Source of the DNA: Platanthera guangdongensis | Taxonomy: Eukaryota; Streptophyta; Magnoliopsida; Asparagales; Orchidaceae | NCBI GenBank assembly: GCA_039583875.1 | Contig: CM077150.1 | Span: 49,180,261 to 49,244,260, forward strand | Direction of reading: 5' to 3' | Length of the DNA stretch: 64,000 nucleotides | In this document: piece by piece, positions 10,726-22,035 of the stretch | Layout: every line of letters begins with the position of its first letter | Numbering within the stretch: the first letter of the stretch is position 1 | Program-made: the position numbers and the translations under genes | Notes under the pieces: generated by a model | The model's input: only the letters and a program-made list of their open reading frames with translations | The model's database searches: none | Told to the model about the DNA's origin: nothing

Positions 10726-11400
10726 TCCGAGGATGATCATGCAGAGCACTTGCATACTATTCTTGGTCATATTGTAGGTAGTGAGGGTATCATGGTGGAT
10801 CCGATAAAGGTTGCTGCTATACGGGAGGGCATGTGTTGTCTTCTGTGGCGGAAGTCCGGAGTTTTCTATGGCTTGCTGGCTACTACACACGCTTCGTAGA
10901 GAACTTTTTGCGGATAGCATTACCTCTCAAGACCCTGGCCAGTAAGGATTAGAAATTTGTTTGGTCGCAAGAGTGTGCTCAAGCTTTCAAATAACTGAAA
11001 AGTCATCTGACCATGACGCCTATTCTATGCTCGCCATGTGGGACAAAGGACTTTGAGATCTATAACGACACTTCAGGCAGTGGCTTAGGCTATGTTTTAT
11101 TACAGTATGGGAGAGTAATAGCTTATGGTTAAGGCCAGCTGAAGCTGCATCAGAGGAATTATTCGGTCCATGATTTGAAGTTGGCGGTCGTGATAGTCGG
11201 GTTGAAGCTCTGGAGGAACTATTTGTATGGCGTGAAGGTCGACATTTACACTAATCATAAGAGCTTGAAGTACCTGTTGGATCAGAAGGACTTAAATATG
11301 CATCAACGAAGGTGGATGGAGTTACTTGGGGACTACACCTTCAAGAGACATTATGTTCCTAACAAAGGTAATGTGTTAGCGGATGCGTTAAGACGCAGAG
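10726..11400 (+). pseudogene. pol: RT end and RNase H of element B
   Basis: After the RT stop the reading breaks. The HAEHLHTI segment is followed at once by GHIVGSEGIMVDP, so a short internal deletion (roughly 25 codons against relatives) is likely. RNase H is recognisable as DFEIYNDTSGSGLGYVL, then VIAYG, NYSVHDLKLAVVI, WRNYLYGVKVDIYTNHKSLK and VLADALRR, spread over two frames with stops near 10993 and 11132. Confidence 0.78.
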
Positions 11401-12960
11401 CTCCCGCCCAGACCAATTGGTTAATGATGCATGATGAACGCCTTGTTCGAGATTTAGAGGCCTTAGAGATCTCTTATGTTGATAGGAGATCGAGTACTGA
11501 AGCATGTTTGAGTTGGATTGAGGTACTGTATGACCACGCTGATCAGATTCGACAAGCTTTGGATTTGGATGACGACATGAAGCAGCTCATGGCTCAGGCC
11601 TTGGATGGGTCTAATACCCAGGTTAATGTTGATAATGGGCTATTGTGGAAGGACAGTCGTTTGTGCATCCCAAAAGTTGGTAAAATACGGGAGGAGTTGA
11701 TGTACGAGGCTCATTACACCAAGTACTCAATACACCCAGGAAGCATAAAAGATTTACAAAGACATTAAAAAGCTGTTCTGGTGGCCCGGGCTGAAAAAGG
11801 ATGTAGAGCTATATGTGGCCAAGTGTCAAACTTATGCTTTAGTGAAGGCTGAATGCCAGATGCCCGAAAGATTCTTGAAGTCTTTTCCTATACCAAAATG
11901 GAAGTTCGACGATATATCCATGGATTTTGTGCATGGTTTGCCTAGATAACAGAAGGGAAACGACGCCATCTGGGTGATCGTAGATCGTTTGATAAAAGTG
12001 TCACACTTTATCTCGAATAGGAAGGACGATTCAGTGGATAAGCTAGCAAAGCTGTATATGGAGAATATTGTTCATCTTCACGGTGTGCCCCATAGCATTG
12101 TGAGTGACCGAGATGGGCGCTACATGTCTAATGACTGGAGGTTAGTAAATAAGCTGTTGAGGACCAAGCTGAGGTTCAGTATGGACTTTTATCCGTAGAC
12201 GGATGGTCAGACCGAGAGAGTCAACAAGACGATGGAGGACATGCTTCGCATGTGTGCCGTGGATTTTTAAAAAAGGTGGGAGGATCACCTATATATGATT
12301 TAGTTTGCTTACAACAACAGCTACCAGACAAGTATTCAAATGACGCCCTTTGAGGACCTTTATGGTTGGAAATTCTGTACTCCGTTGTCATGGTTGGAGA
12401 CTGGAGAGTCCAAGTTATACAAGCGGAAGGACGTCGAAGATGCGAATTTGAATGTGCGTACAATCCGGGAGCGATTGTTGATTGCACAAGATAGACAAGC
12501 TAAGTACTATGACGCCAAGCACAGAAACGTCGAATTCGCCGTTAGAGATTGGGTATACTTGAAGATCAAACCATTCAAGGGTGTGTCGATGATTCGTTAG
12601 CTGGAAATGCTACGTCGATGATACCATGGTCTGTTTGAGGTGTTTGAGTGTATTGGTGAAGCTGTTTACCGGTTGAAACTTTTAATCGAACTGAGTGGTC
12701 TATATGACGTATTCCACATATTGGTGTTAGGAAGGCGGTGCAAGAGCCTATGTTAGGGATCGCTGCAGATCGAGTACCAGTGGATGAAGGGTTGAGAACG
12801 AAGGTCAAACATATTCGCATTGAGGATGTGGATGTCAAGTGACTTCGTAATAAGGAAGTCAGGATGGAAAAGGTCCAATGAGACAACTGTGGCCGAGAGG
12901 AGCTGTAATGGGAGCGAGAACAAACCATGATGGTCGAGTTCCCCGAGCTTTTCGTTTGAG
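11401..12960 (+). pseudogene. pol: integrase and chromodomain-like tail of element B
   Basis: Zinc-binding region: EAHYTKYSIHPG, then a shifted frame in which the second Cys of the CxxC pair reads as Tyr. Catalytic core: MDFVHGLP (Asp), SIVSDRDGRY (Asp) and TDGQTERVNKTMED (Glu), with stops near 11947, 12196 and 12268. Further on, FEDLYGWKFCTPL, QAKYYDAKHRNVEF and LYDVFHI mark the C-terminal part. The last 150 bases give scattered remnants of a chromodomain ending in EFPELF. Chromodomains of this group direct insertion to histone-marked chromatin (family knowledge). Confidence 0.78.
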
Positions 12961-13020
12961 GTATACTTTTGCAGTATTAATATTCTTTCTTTTCCTACAA
13001 TGCATAATTTTGGGATGAAA

Positions 13021-13040
13021 TTCTTTAAGTTGGGGAGATT
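13021..13040 (+). other. Polypurine tract of element B
   Basis: AAGTTGGGGAGATT directly precedes the LTR start TGTAACACCCC. This is the usual plus-strand primer of Tekay-like elements. Confidence 0.7.
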
Positions 13041-14140
13041 TGTAACACCCCAAAGTTCGGCAGGCAGGAAAAAGGGTTACTGCGTGGTGATAGGATGTTA
13101 GCATGCAGCGTTAGCCATTTGTTTGGTGGAGTTCTCGGGAAGCAATCACTCAGCGGGAGAATTACCACATGTGGTAGCTTGATAATTTATTTGTCAAAGT
13201 GCTCGGGTTACTACCGCGCGTCGGTAGTAGCTGGCGATAGCAGGGGCAGACATGACATAACGGTCGCTAGCTGCCGCGAGGCGCTAGCGCCATAACGCTC
13301 GGCGTTAGTGAAACTGTAACGGCATGTCCACGTGTTGGCTTGTGATTTAAGGGCTTTGTTGGTTGCGCTTGTAACAAGGCATTGAATAATGGTACCAAGT
13401 GGCGATAGTTAGGTACCACGCGGCGGTAGCTTGGTTTATAGCCCTGGTTTGGCTGTTTCTCTTCATTTTTCTTTTGGAGAAGTGTTTTGGCCTGATATTT
13501 TGGAGGAGGAGCAGCAGCGCCGGGAAGGAGGGTTCTCGCCGTCTTTAGAGATTCGAAGTCCGGATTCAAAAAGCGTGTTCGGATCTACGGAGGCAAGCCC
13601 GGTGCGGTCGTTTGCAACCATCTAGTTTTCTCCCATGGCGCCAAAGAGGACTTCAAGGGTAACGATCCTTTTCCTTGGACATGTGAAGTCCTTTATTTTG
13701 GCATTTGAGGGTAGACACTCCGTGAACATGTGGATGTGGTTCTCCCGATGGGTAGATCCGTGTATCCTTGTTAGTTTGCATTTAGATCCGGAATCAAAGT
13801 ACAAAATATGCATACTGTGTGAAGCCCATGCGGACGGGTTGGTATAGATTGGTGATGTTTTGGATGCTTTGGATGTCGGAGAAGACTCTGTGGTTATTGT
13901 GTAGATTTTGGAGTCGCAGGTTATGCAGATGGTTGCATTGAGAGTACTGGGTTTAGACTCTAGGAAAACACCCATTTGGGGGGAAGAACTGATAGTCTGT
14001 CCCCCTACCGCACAGCGGTAGAGCTACCATCGGCGGTAGCTCCCAGTCATCATTGTGTTATACTGTTAAGGAGCCTGTCTCGTGGAGACCTGTGGGCTAA
14101 TGTTATGAGGCCCATATCTTTCAGAGACCTAGGGGCCAAT
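13041..14140 (+). repeat. 3' LTR of element B (right end uncertain)
   Basis: Starts TGTAACACCCC after the polypurine tract. The first 400 bases hold CG-rich short inverted repeats (CTACCGCGCG..CGGTAGTAG, GCGCTAGCGC, TACCACGCGGCGGTAGC) upstream of a TATA-like GTTTATAG at 13434. More GGTAGC motifs occur near 14010..14045. The 5' LTR is off the window, so the end cannot be fixed: element E starts at 14141 and either lies in this LTR or beside it. ORFs here are not genes. Confidence 0.7.
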
Positions 14141-16507
14141 TGTAGTACCCCCCAACCTTTGGCCGGGTCGGGCCGGAGGGGTACTACTGGCCCAAGACGT
14201 CCACACAGTGCTCCTTAGGGGAAACAATCAACCATATCTAAGCACTAGATGGTCTCCTTGCTTGGTTTGAATCACAACATTCACAAATCCATCAGAGTAT
14301 AGTGGAAGCCTTAACAAGAAACCACTGCAGATATATACAACACGTCATATAGTAATACAGTGGTTCTAGGGACGAAGCCTAAACGTTTATATAAGCCCGT
14401 GGGCTATCCATGTACTACATATAACCCTCATACTCTCTCTATATGCTGCTTGGCGGTACTCACGTCTCTAAACTCTTAGGATGGCGGGGGTGCATCTGCT
14501 CGAGTAGTCCTAGCCGCTAGCGTAATCTCCTGCGGTAGCGAGTCACTACGGTGCTCCATTTCCTGTGAATGGTTATTTAGATAACCGTTAGTCACAAAAT
14601 TAAGTAGAAACAAATCTCCTCCCCGGATCCATATCCTAGGGAAGAGAACACACCCACCCAACAAAAGTAAATAGCCGAAACAACAGAGGGTTAACACAAT
14701 ATTTCATATATGTATAGCTAGGAGCAACTATAAAAGAGTGCATGATAATATAACTAGATAAAGCAGCAGTAGTATAAATCAGTTATAACAAGGCTCCATT
14801 AGCTCATCAACACATCCGGTTTTCACCTCCTGAATTCTATCGCAGGCATTCACAGCCGAGAACATATCGCATGCATTCATAGCCGCATACATACCACAGG
14901 CATTCATAGCCGTGCATACACACCCTATGTCGACGTAGTTTGGACCGCTTCTATTCTGGCAGGGTAGTGAGCCCCGCGGGCCTCACCAATGTGGCCGTCG
15001 GTGACAGTGGCCAGTCCTACCACTTCTGTGGGTGGTCGTACCGCACGATCCCACGCCCTAGCGTACAACCTTATGTACTCTTGAATGTGAGTGACATCCG
15101 GCGAATCGTTTTGGCCGACCAGTAGAGGAAAACTGACGGGGAGTAATATAACGGCCGATCACCCGTGGTACTCATCTCCCTATCTCCTTGAGTCGTCGAC
15201 CTTCCTGCACTGGTACGAACAGTCTGCGAGAGGGAATGACCAGCCACTATTTCACCGCAAGAAATTTGTAAACAATCAAAACAAAAGGCAATTCAATATA
15301 CACCAGGTCTACGTCGGCCTGCCCTATTAGGCTTTAGTCTTTGGGCATCGGCACTTAGCTCTACTTTCAACAAGGAGCGTGGGAGCGCATTATTTGGGGC
15401 TAGACCTGGAGGAATACTTCAACTCCGATTATCCCCAACTAAGGCTCAACTTTAGTAGGTCCTGGGATTATAATAGTAAATTGCAATGAGGACAAGTGCA
15501 GTGATTATGCTGCTTATTTAAAGTGTTGGAAGACCAGTACGAGACTAGAGTGGTACTGGAATGAAAGTACTAAAATAAGCATGACCAGTACGAGACTGCA
15601 GATGTATTGAATTGAAAGCACTAAAATAAGCTTGACCAGTAAGAGACTCGAGTAGTACTGAAATACTAAAATAAGCTCGACCAGTACGAGACTGGAGATG
15701 TACTGAATTGAAAGCACTCAAGGAAGCTTGACCAGTACGAGGCTGGAGTAGTACTAAAATACTAAAATAAGCTCGACCAGTACGAGACTGGAGAGGTACA
15801 GAAATAATAAGCTCGACTAGTACGAGACTAGAGATGTACTGAATTGAAAGCACTAAAGTAAGCTTGACCAGTACAAGACTTGGAGATGTACCGAATTAAA
15901 AGCACTAAAGTAAGCTTGACCAGTACGAGACTAGAGTAGTACTAAAATACTAAAATGAGCTTGACCAGTACGAGACTAGAGAGGTACTGAAATAATAAGC
16001 TCGACCAATATGAGACTGGGGATGTACTGAATTGGAAGCACTAACGTAAGCTTGACCAGTACGAGACTGGAGTAGTATTGAAATACTAAAATGAGCTCGA
16101 CCAGTATGAGACTAGAGAGGTACTGAAATAATAAGCTCGACCAGTATGAGACTGGAGATATACTGAATTGAAAACACTAAAGTAAGCTTGACCAATACGA
16201 GACTGGAGATGTACTGAATTGAAAGAACTAAAGTAAGCTTGACCAGTACGAGACTGGAGTAGTACTGAAATACTAAAATGAGCTCGACCAGTACGAGAAT
16301 GGAGAGGTACTGAAATAATAAGCTCGACCAGTACGAGACTGGAGATTTATTGAATTGGAAGCACTAAAGTAAGCTTGAGCAGTACGAGACTAGAGTAGTA
16401 CTGAAATACTAAAATGAGCTCGACCAGTACGAGACTGGAGAGGTACTGAAATAATAAGCTCGACCAGTACAAGACTGGAGATGTACTGAAATACTATTTG
16501 ATTATAA
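14141..16507 (-). repeat. 3' LTR of E, fragment 1 (U5 end)
   Basis: On the plus strand it starts TGTAGTACCCCCCAACC, matching TGTAGTAACCCCCCAACC at 62562, and stays collinear with 62562..64000 over about 1.4 kb. It ends near 16507, where element F begins after a run of 16 G. It includes the repeat field 15533..16490. Short ORFs in it (for example 14940..15125, also seen at 63333..63539) only reflect that the two LTRs are copies. Confidence 0.85.
15533..16490. repeat. Interspersed tandem repeats with CCAGTACGAGACTGG unit
   Basis: Over twenty copies of GACCAGTACGAGACTGGAG in three alternating contexts: followed by TAGTACTGAAATACTAAAAT, by ATGTACTGAATTGAAAGCAC, or by AGGTACTGAAATAATAAGCT. Unit lengths are about 40 to 51 bp. 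The core CCAGT..ACTGG can fold as a 5-bp stem with a 5-nt loop. The right-edge LTR begins the same field at about 63935, so the array is part of the LTR family. Confidence 0.9.
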
Positions 16508-16527
16508 GGGGGGGGGGGGGGGGTCGC

Positions 16528-17369
16528 TGTACAACCCCGTGTCCGGCGAGCGGGTCCCGCCAGAGAGGTTGAGCAGACCTGGTCCTGCGACCCGCACACG
16601 AACGGCAAAACAGACGTGCGGCAGAAGGGCTGGCCCGCTCCTACCCATCTCAGGCGAGCGAGCCGGCAAGGCGAGCGAGCGAGTCGCGCGAAGAGTCCTT
16701 GGCCAAAGCAGATAAGTTTGGCGACCCGCGACTGGCGAGTCGATCGGGGTCGCGGTGACCGCCTGCCAACCCCCACACGCGACCTGGCTGCCGGACCGCC
16801 CGACAGAAGACAGGCAGCTCGCCTGGCTCGGCTCGCACTCGCCCAGGGAGGATGAACGAGCCACGAGAACCAGGTCGCGCCCGCCTCCCGCGGGGGAAAT
16901 TGGAGGCGAACTGACTCCCCAGGGGTGCGAATAGCTACTCAGAACAGCGGAGCCTCGCTGTTGGCAGACCAGGTTGGACTGCGCATAGCTGCTCAGGACA
17001 GCGGAGTTTGGCTGTTGGCAGGCCCAACCAAGGGCTTTTTGGTATTTCCAGGTCAGTTCTTTTGGTTATTGGCAGTTCAGGTTCTGAAAATCTATAAATA
17101 AGACCTAAGGGGTACCTCAGAGGGCACGCTTTCAGTCCCTCCTAACTCTTATTTTCGAGTGCTCTCTGAGGGTACCTTAGCTCGGCTTCTGGCTAAGGAG
17201 GGGAAGCGCTCAGAGATCTTCCGGGTTAGTGGAGGGACCTCCCTGCCGAGCCCTTGGGTCTGTTCTTTCTTCTCTCTTTCGTTGTTTTTCTTGCAGGAGC
17301 AAAGTAGGCGCGAGACCACCCCTTCCCCAAGGGTCGAACTCCACAAGAGGCCGGATTCCGGTTTCAACA
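16528..17369 (+). repeat. 5' LTR of element F
   Basis: From TGTACAACCCCG to GTTTCAACA, preceded by a run of 16 G. TATA box TCTATAAATA is at 17091..17100. It is GC-rich with repeated GCGAGC motifs (16650..16860), and a duplicated GCTCAGGACAGCGGAG-like segment lies at 16930..17010. The left border is chosen from the TG/CA rule, because there is no second LTR to compare. Confidence 0.7.
17091..17100 (+). promoter_or_regulatory. TATA box of F LTR
   Basis: TCTATAAATA, followed about 30 bases later by the likely transcript start region in the LTR. Confidence 0.6.
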
Positions 17370-17370
17370 T

Positions 17371-17388
17371 TTTGGTGCGGTGAGCGTG
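17371..17388 (+). other. Primer-binding site of element F
   Basis: TTTGGTGCGGTGAGCG immediately follows the LTR. Tat elements commonly have TTTGGCGCCGTTGCCGG-like sites rather than the tRNA-Met type. The match is partial. Confidence 0.5.
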
Positions 17389-17392
17389 GACA

Positions 17393-18255
17393 GTGGTCAG
17401 TGCAGAAAAGCTTCGGCGAGCTCAATTACGGGAGGTCAAGGATCTGACAGACAGGACTCGCCGCCCCCCCCCCCCCCCCCCGCCTCTCGCAACGGTGGGG
17501 ATGTTGGAGGATTTCAGGAACGAGGTACTGAACCTCGTTAAGTTCGCACTCAGCGCGCGGGCTGAGTGCTCGACTCCGGCAGCCCAGATCGCGGTCGCCC
17601 CTTCTTTAGGCGAAGACGCTCCTGGCAGGCGAGCCGGGAAGGAAGTGGCTGAGGAAGGCCGGGGGAGCGAGCTCTCGGGGCGCGAGCTCTTCCCCGGTTC
17701 GGCAGGCCGAGGTCGATTCGGCGAATTGGGCTCGCGGGACTCGCCGGCTCGCCCGGTGGTTGGAGGCAGTCCATTCAGCGAGCTCGTCTCCTCAGCACCA
17801 GTGCCAGAAGGGTTCAGGGAGCCCGAGATGTCCTACTACACCGGGAAAGGAGACCCGATTCAGCACGTCCAATGGTTCAAAGACGTGGTCTCGATCCGTC
17901 AGATGTCGGACGGGTTCAAGTGCCGTCTCTTCGCCATCACCCTCCGAGAGAAGGCAAGGGAGTGGTTCCACCAGCTGCCGGCGAGTGCCATCTATTGCTT
18001 CGAAGACTTGCGCTGAGGGTTCATGTTGAGGTTCACTACCTCAAAGAAGAGGAAGAAGGAGTCTGAGTCCCTGTTCCACATAAAGCAGGGGGTGAACGAG
18101 ACATTGGGGAGCTATGTGGATCGGTTTCAGGAGGAGGTTACCCAGGTCCAGGAGATGTCGGGCCACAGTTTGATGATGGCCTTCACCCTGGGCCTGCAGC
18201 AGGGTTTCTTCCGCATGGAGCTGAAGAGAGTTCCCCCCTCTCCTACAAGGAGCTG
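17393..18255 (+). pseudogene. gag: gag of element F, broken
   Basis: Capsid precursor. The N-terminus carries a Pro run encoded by a tract of 18 C, then a low-complexity Gly/Ala/Arg region. The gag domain starts near residue 145 (YYTGKGDPIQHVQWFKDVV) with LREKAREWFHQLP. A TGA at 18014..18016 interrupts it after EDLR; the same frame resumes with TLGSYVDRFQEEV. A frameshift near 18240 moves the remainder into the frame of the next entry. Confidence 0.85.
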
Positions 18256-19460
18256 ATGGAGAGGGTGGCGAGAGAGGTCGACGGGGAGGCGTCGAATCCG
18301 GAGTTCGCAAGAAAGCTAGCCAGATGGGCCACCGAGGAAGAGAAGGAGTCGAAGGGAGGAAGAGCGCAGGAAGAGAGAAGAGGGGAGCCCAGGCAGAGGG
18401 AGCAGAGGCAGCTCCAAGGACAGCAGCCGGGGTGGGGGCGTCAGGAGCCCGACCGTAGGCTGGGCTGGAGACCAGAGTGGCAGGGGCAGGGGCCACAGAG
18501 GGGGTACTTCGGAAGGGGTCACTATCAGGGAAGGCAGGACCAGTTCCACCCACCGGGCTGGAGGCAGGGTCAGAGACCTCGGCTCCCCGATCAGGAGGAG
18601 GCCATGGCCATAGCCTTGGGAGCAAGGAGGGGGATCATGAGGAGGAGGAGAAGGGAGTTCGGGGTGGAACTGCCCTATTGCGACTTCCATCAGGAAGAGG
18701 GGCACGCAACATCCACGTGCCCGGAGTTCCTGGAAATGAGGGGGAATAGGGGGCGGCAGCAGCAGCAGGAGGAAGCGCGGCAAGAAGTGAGAATCGAGGA
18801 GGTCCTTCCTCGGGCGGAGGAGGATCGCTGTGAAGACCGGGTGGATGTGGAGACCCGAGGAGGGATCGGAGTGATCCACGGGGGAGTGGGGATCGAGGCT
18901 TACCGCAAGGCGAGCCTCCATACCATGTACCGGCGGAGCGTCGCCTCTACGTCCCAAACCCCGCCGCCAGAGGAGAGGATCACCTTCTCTAGAAGTGATA
19001 TGTCAGACCACGAGGATCCGTTCTATGATGCGCTGGTCATCAAGGCCGCCATCGAGAATTTCACTGTCTCTCGGATCCTCGTGGACAATGGGAGCTCCGT
19101 GAACGTCATCTTCAAAAAGGCGTTTGACGCGATGCAGGTGGAGGCTAAGAGGGTGTTGGCCTCGGACGGGCCCTTGTTCGGGTTCTCGGGAGAAAGGAAG
19201 GAAGTAGAGGGAGGAGTTGGCCTCCATGTCACCCCGGGGGGGGGGGGGGGGGGGCAGTCCCGAAACTGCAAGTTCATCATTGTGGACGCCCCCAGCAGCT
19301 ACAGCGCAATCTTCGGGAGGCCCCTGATCAGCGCCTTCCGCTGCGTCCCCTCATCTTTCCATCAGTGCCTGAAGTTCAACGCTGAGGGGGTGCAGGTCAG
19401 GGTTAGGGGAGACCCAAAGGTGGCGCGGGAGTGCTACGTCACCGCGGTGAACACCATCTC
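18256..19460 (+). pseudogene. pol: nucleocapsid and protease of element F
   Basis: The first part is an Arg/Gln/Glu-rich basic region (about residues 30..125), then a Tat-type zinc finger CDFHQEEGHATSTC near residue 140. The aspartic protease motif is RILVDNGSSVNVIF near residue 275, with DNGS in place of DTGA as usual in Tat elements, and FIIVDAPSSYSAIFGRPL further on. A run of 19 G (19236..19254) inside the protease gives a Gly run and could hide a length error. Beyond 19460 this frame is meaningless (Gly/Arg-rich) because of a frameshift. Confidence 0.82.
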
Positions 19461-19483
19461 TTGGCAGGAAGGAGCCGAGGAGA

Positions 19484-21555
19484 ATGGGGCGGAGGATGGA
19501 GGAGGTCGAGCAGGAAGCCGGAGGGGTGGAGCTGGGAGTGAAGGACTACGCAGAGAAGGCGGAAGGAGGAGATTTGGAGGAAGTGGCCGAAGTAAGGGCC
19601 GTGGGAGGGGAGATGGAGGTAGAGGTCCCCGTTCCGGAGGAAGGGGACGCCAAAGGATGGGGGGAGCGGTCCAGGCTGGAGGCCGCAGAAGAAGTGGTGG
19701 AGCTGGAGGTGTTCACCCGGGGAGGAAGGATGGAGAAGGTTCGCGTCAGCGGAGGGCTGACCCCGGAGGACCAGGGCAGGATGCTGGAGTGCATCCAGAA
19801 GAACGTGGACATCTTCGCCTGGAACGCCGCGGAGATGCCGGGGGTTGACGCGGATGTGGCCTGCCACTGCCTCAACTTGGACCCGGGGACACGCCCCGTT
19901 CAGCAGAAATAGAGATCCACGGCGGACAAGCTGGCGGAACCCATCAGGGAGGAGGTGGCGAAGCTTCTCAAAGCCGGCTTCGTGTCCGAAATTCAGTACC
20001 CCGGCGGGTTCTCAAACGTTGTGATGGTCAAAAAAGGAGACGGCCGCTGGCGGTTGTGTATCGATATTTCCCTTCTTAATAAAGCTTGTCCTAAGGACTG
20101 TTACCCTTTGCCTCGGATCGATGCGCTAGTTGATTCCGCCGTCGGCTTTTCTGTAATGAGTTTTTTAGATGCCTTTTCAGGTTACCATCAGATCAGGATG
20201 CACCCCCCGGACATCAAGGATGTCTCATTCATCACAGGGGACGGTTGCTACTGCTACAAGATGATGCCATTCGGGTTGAAGAACGCCGGGGCCATCTACC
20301 AAAAGATGATGGATAGGGTCTTTAAGGAGCAGAAGGGAAGGAACTTGGAGGTATACGTGGACGACCTCTTGATCAAGAGCCGAGATGTGGACTCCCACCT
20401 CCGGGACCTGGAGGAGACGTTCGCCACCCTACGCCGATACAAGATGCGGCTGAATCCCCTTAAGTGTGTTTTTGGGGCTAGCCGGGGGAAGTTCTTGGGA
20501 CATCTCCTCACCCCCGCGGGGGTCGAGCCGAATCCAGACAAGGTCAAGGCTATCCTGGAGCTGGGGTCCCCGCAGAATGCAAAGGAGGTCCAACGGTTGA
20601 CAGGGAAGCTAGCAGGACTGAGTCGCTTCCTTTCTCGGGCAGGGGAGAAGTGCTCCCCCTTCTTCAAAACGCTGAGGGGAGGCCAGAGGTTCGAATGGAC
20701 TAAGGAATGCGAGGAGGCGTTCCAGGCCCTCAAGGCGCAGCTGACACAGGCCCCGCTGCTCCAGGGGCTGAAGGAGGGTGAGGATTTGTTCTTATATCTC
20801 GGGGTCGGGGCAGAGGCCTTGAGCTCTGTCTTAGTGCGTGAAGAAGGGAAGAGACAGCTCCCTATTTATTACGTCAGCCGGGTCCTGAGGAAGGCCGAGC
20901 TCCGGTATCCGATCTTGGAGAAGCTTGCATTCGCACTAATCGTCTCGGCTCGGAGGCTACGACCTTACTTCCAGGCACACTCGATCTGAGTAGTGACCGA
21001 CCATCCTCTCCGCAACATCTTCGAGGGGGTGGAGCATTCAGGTCGGCTGGCCAAGTGGTCGGTGGAGCTAAGCGAGTTCGATGTCTCCTTCGTTCCGCGG
21101 CTCTCGATCAAAGCTCAGGCGATGGCCGACTTCCTGGCCGACTACGTGGTAGAAGTAGCGGAGGAGGAGCTCACCCGCCCGACTCCTTGGAAGGTGAGGG
21201 TGGATGGAGCCTCAGGAAGGCATTCTCTCGGAGTAGGAGTGGTTCTGGAAAGCCCTCAAGGGACTCAGATCGAGCAGACAGTGGTGGTGCATTTCCCCAT
21301 TACCAACAACCAGGACGAGTACAAAGCAGTAATAGCAGGACTGCGCCTGGCCAGGGAGTTGGGGGTGCTGGATGTGGAGGTCCTAACCGACTCCATGGTG
21401 GTGGCTTCCCAGATCAACGGGGAGTTCGAAACAAGGGAGCCCGCTCTGAAGTTATACTTGGCCAAAGTGAAGGGGGTCATAGGGACCTTCCAGACCTTCT
21501 CCATCCGACACGTGCCAAGGGAAGAGAATGAACAGGCCGACCAACTAGCGAAGCA
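19484..21555 (+). pseudogene. pol: RT and dual RNase H of element F
   Basis: One frame with two stops: TAG at 19910 and TGA at 20987. Protease-RT linker: VDIFAWNAAEMPGVD. RT: FSNVVMVKKGDGRWRLCID, MSFLDAFSGYHQI, MMPFGLKNAGAIYQ and the intact catalytic YVDDLLIKS near residue 130 of the 19955 frame. The first RNase H (LFLYLGVGAEALSSVLV) reads across the TGA into TDHPLRNIFEG. A second RNase H domain starts near 21190 (VDGASGRHSLGVGVVL, NNQDEYKAVIAGLRLA, VLTDSMVVASQI, REENEQADQLAK). The doubled RNase H is diagnostic for Tat elements. A frameshift near 21555 leads into integrase. Confidence 0.92.
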
Positions 21556-21564
21556 TGGCCCCGG

Positions 21565-21910
21565 ATGGGGGGCACCATCACCGACCTGTTCCGCCCCTCC
21601 ATCGGAGAGGGGGAGCTCATGGAGATCGATCAGCAGCCTTCGTGGATGGATCCAGTAGCCGTTTTCCTCTCCATGGGAGAATACCCGGAGGGGGTAGACA
21701 GGAAGAAGCTGAGGCACAAGTCCGCCTACTACCTCCTTAAAGACGGACATCTATACAGGAAGACCATCTCCGGGATGCTGGCTCGCTGCGTATCCGAGGG
21801 TGAGGCGCAGAGGATCTTAGAAGAAGTCCACTCCGGGGAGTGCGGGAGTCATTCCGGGAGTCGGACCTTGGAAGGAAGGATAGTCAGACAAGGGTATTTC
21901 TGGCCCACCC
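21565..21910 (+). pseudogene. pol: integrase N-terminus of element F, cut by G
   Basis: Begins with TDLFRPSIGEGELM, then AYYLLKDGHLYRKT and the zinc-binding start HSGECGSHSG with GYFWPTL. The reading is cut after the last codons by element G, with the CACCC target copy at 21906..21910. The rest of the protein resumes at 32695. Before the insertion this was one integrase. Confidence 0.9.
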
Positions 21911-22035
21911 TGTAACGTCCCGAATCGCTCTAGGCCCCTAGTGTGTGCATTTTTGAGTCAGGAGGGTTGACTCAAGTCCTGAGAAGTGCAGGGAATTGGG
22001 CTGCACTTATGGAGAAGTGGAGAAATCAGTGTAGA

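Larger units (their letters stand above)
8883..14140 (+). mobile_element. Element B: Tekay-like Ty3/gypsy chromovirus, partial and decayed
   Basis: Plus-strand gag, protease, RT, RNase H, integrase with chromodomain-like tail, polypurine tract and 3' LTR. Its 5' LTR and gag start lie left of element A, which interrupts gag. The order RT-RH-IN marks Ty3/gypsy, and the motifs [16 protein letters not shown] and DVFH place it in the Tekay/Del chromovirus group. Many stops and indels show it is old. Element E begins at 14141, in or beside its LTR. Confidence 0.88.

Noticed and set aside
14940..15125. Small ORF starting MDRFYSGRV that is similar to one at 63333..63539
   Set aside because: Similarity is explained by the two LTR copies of E; it runs antisense to the element and no domain is recognisable.
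16390..16864. ORFs across the F LTR border
   Set aside because: They span the junction of E repeats and the F LTR and have no recognisable content.
18041..18625. Long minus-strand ORFs opposite F gag and protease (also 18316..18957 and 19439..19867)
   Set aside because: Shadows of GC-rich coding on the other strand; no domains.
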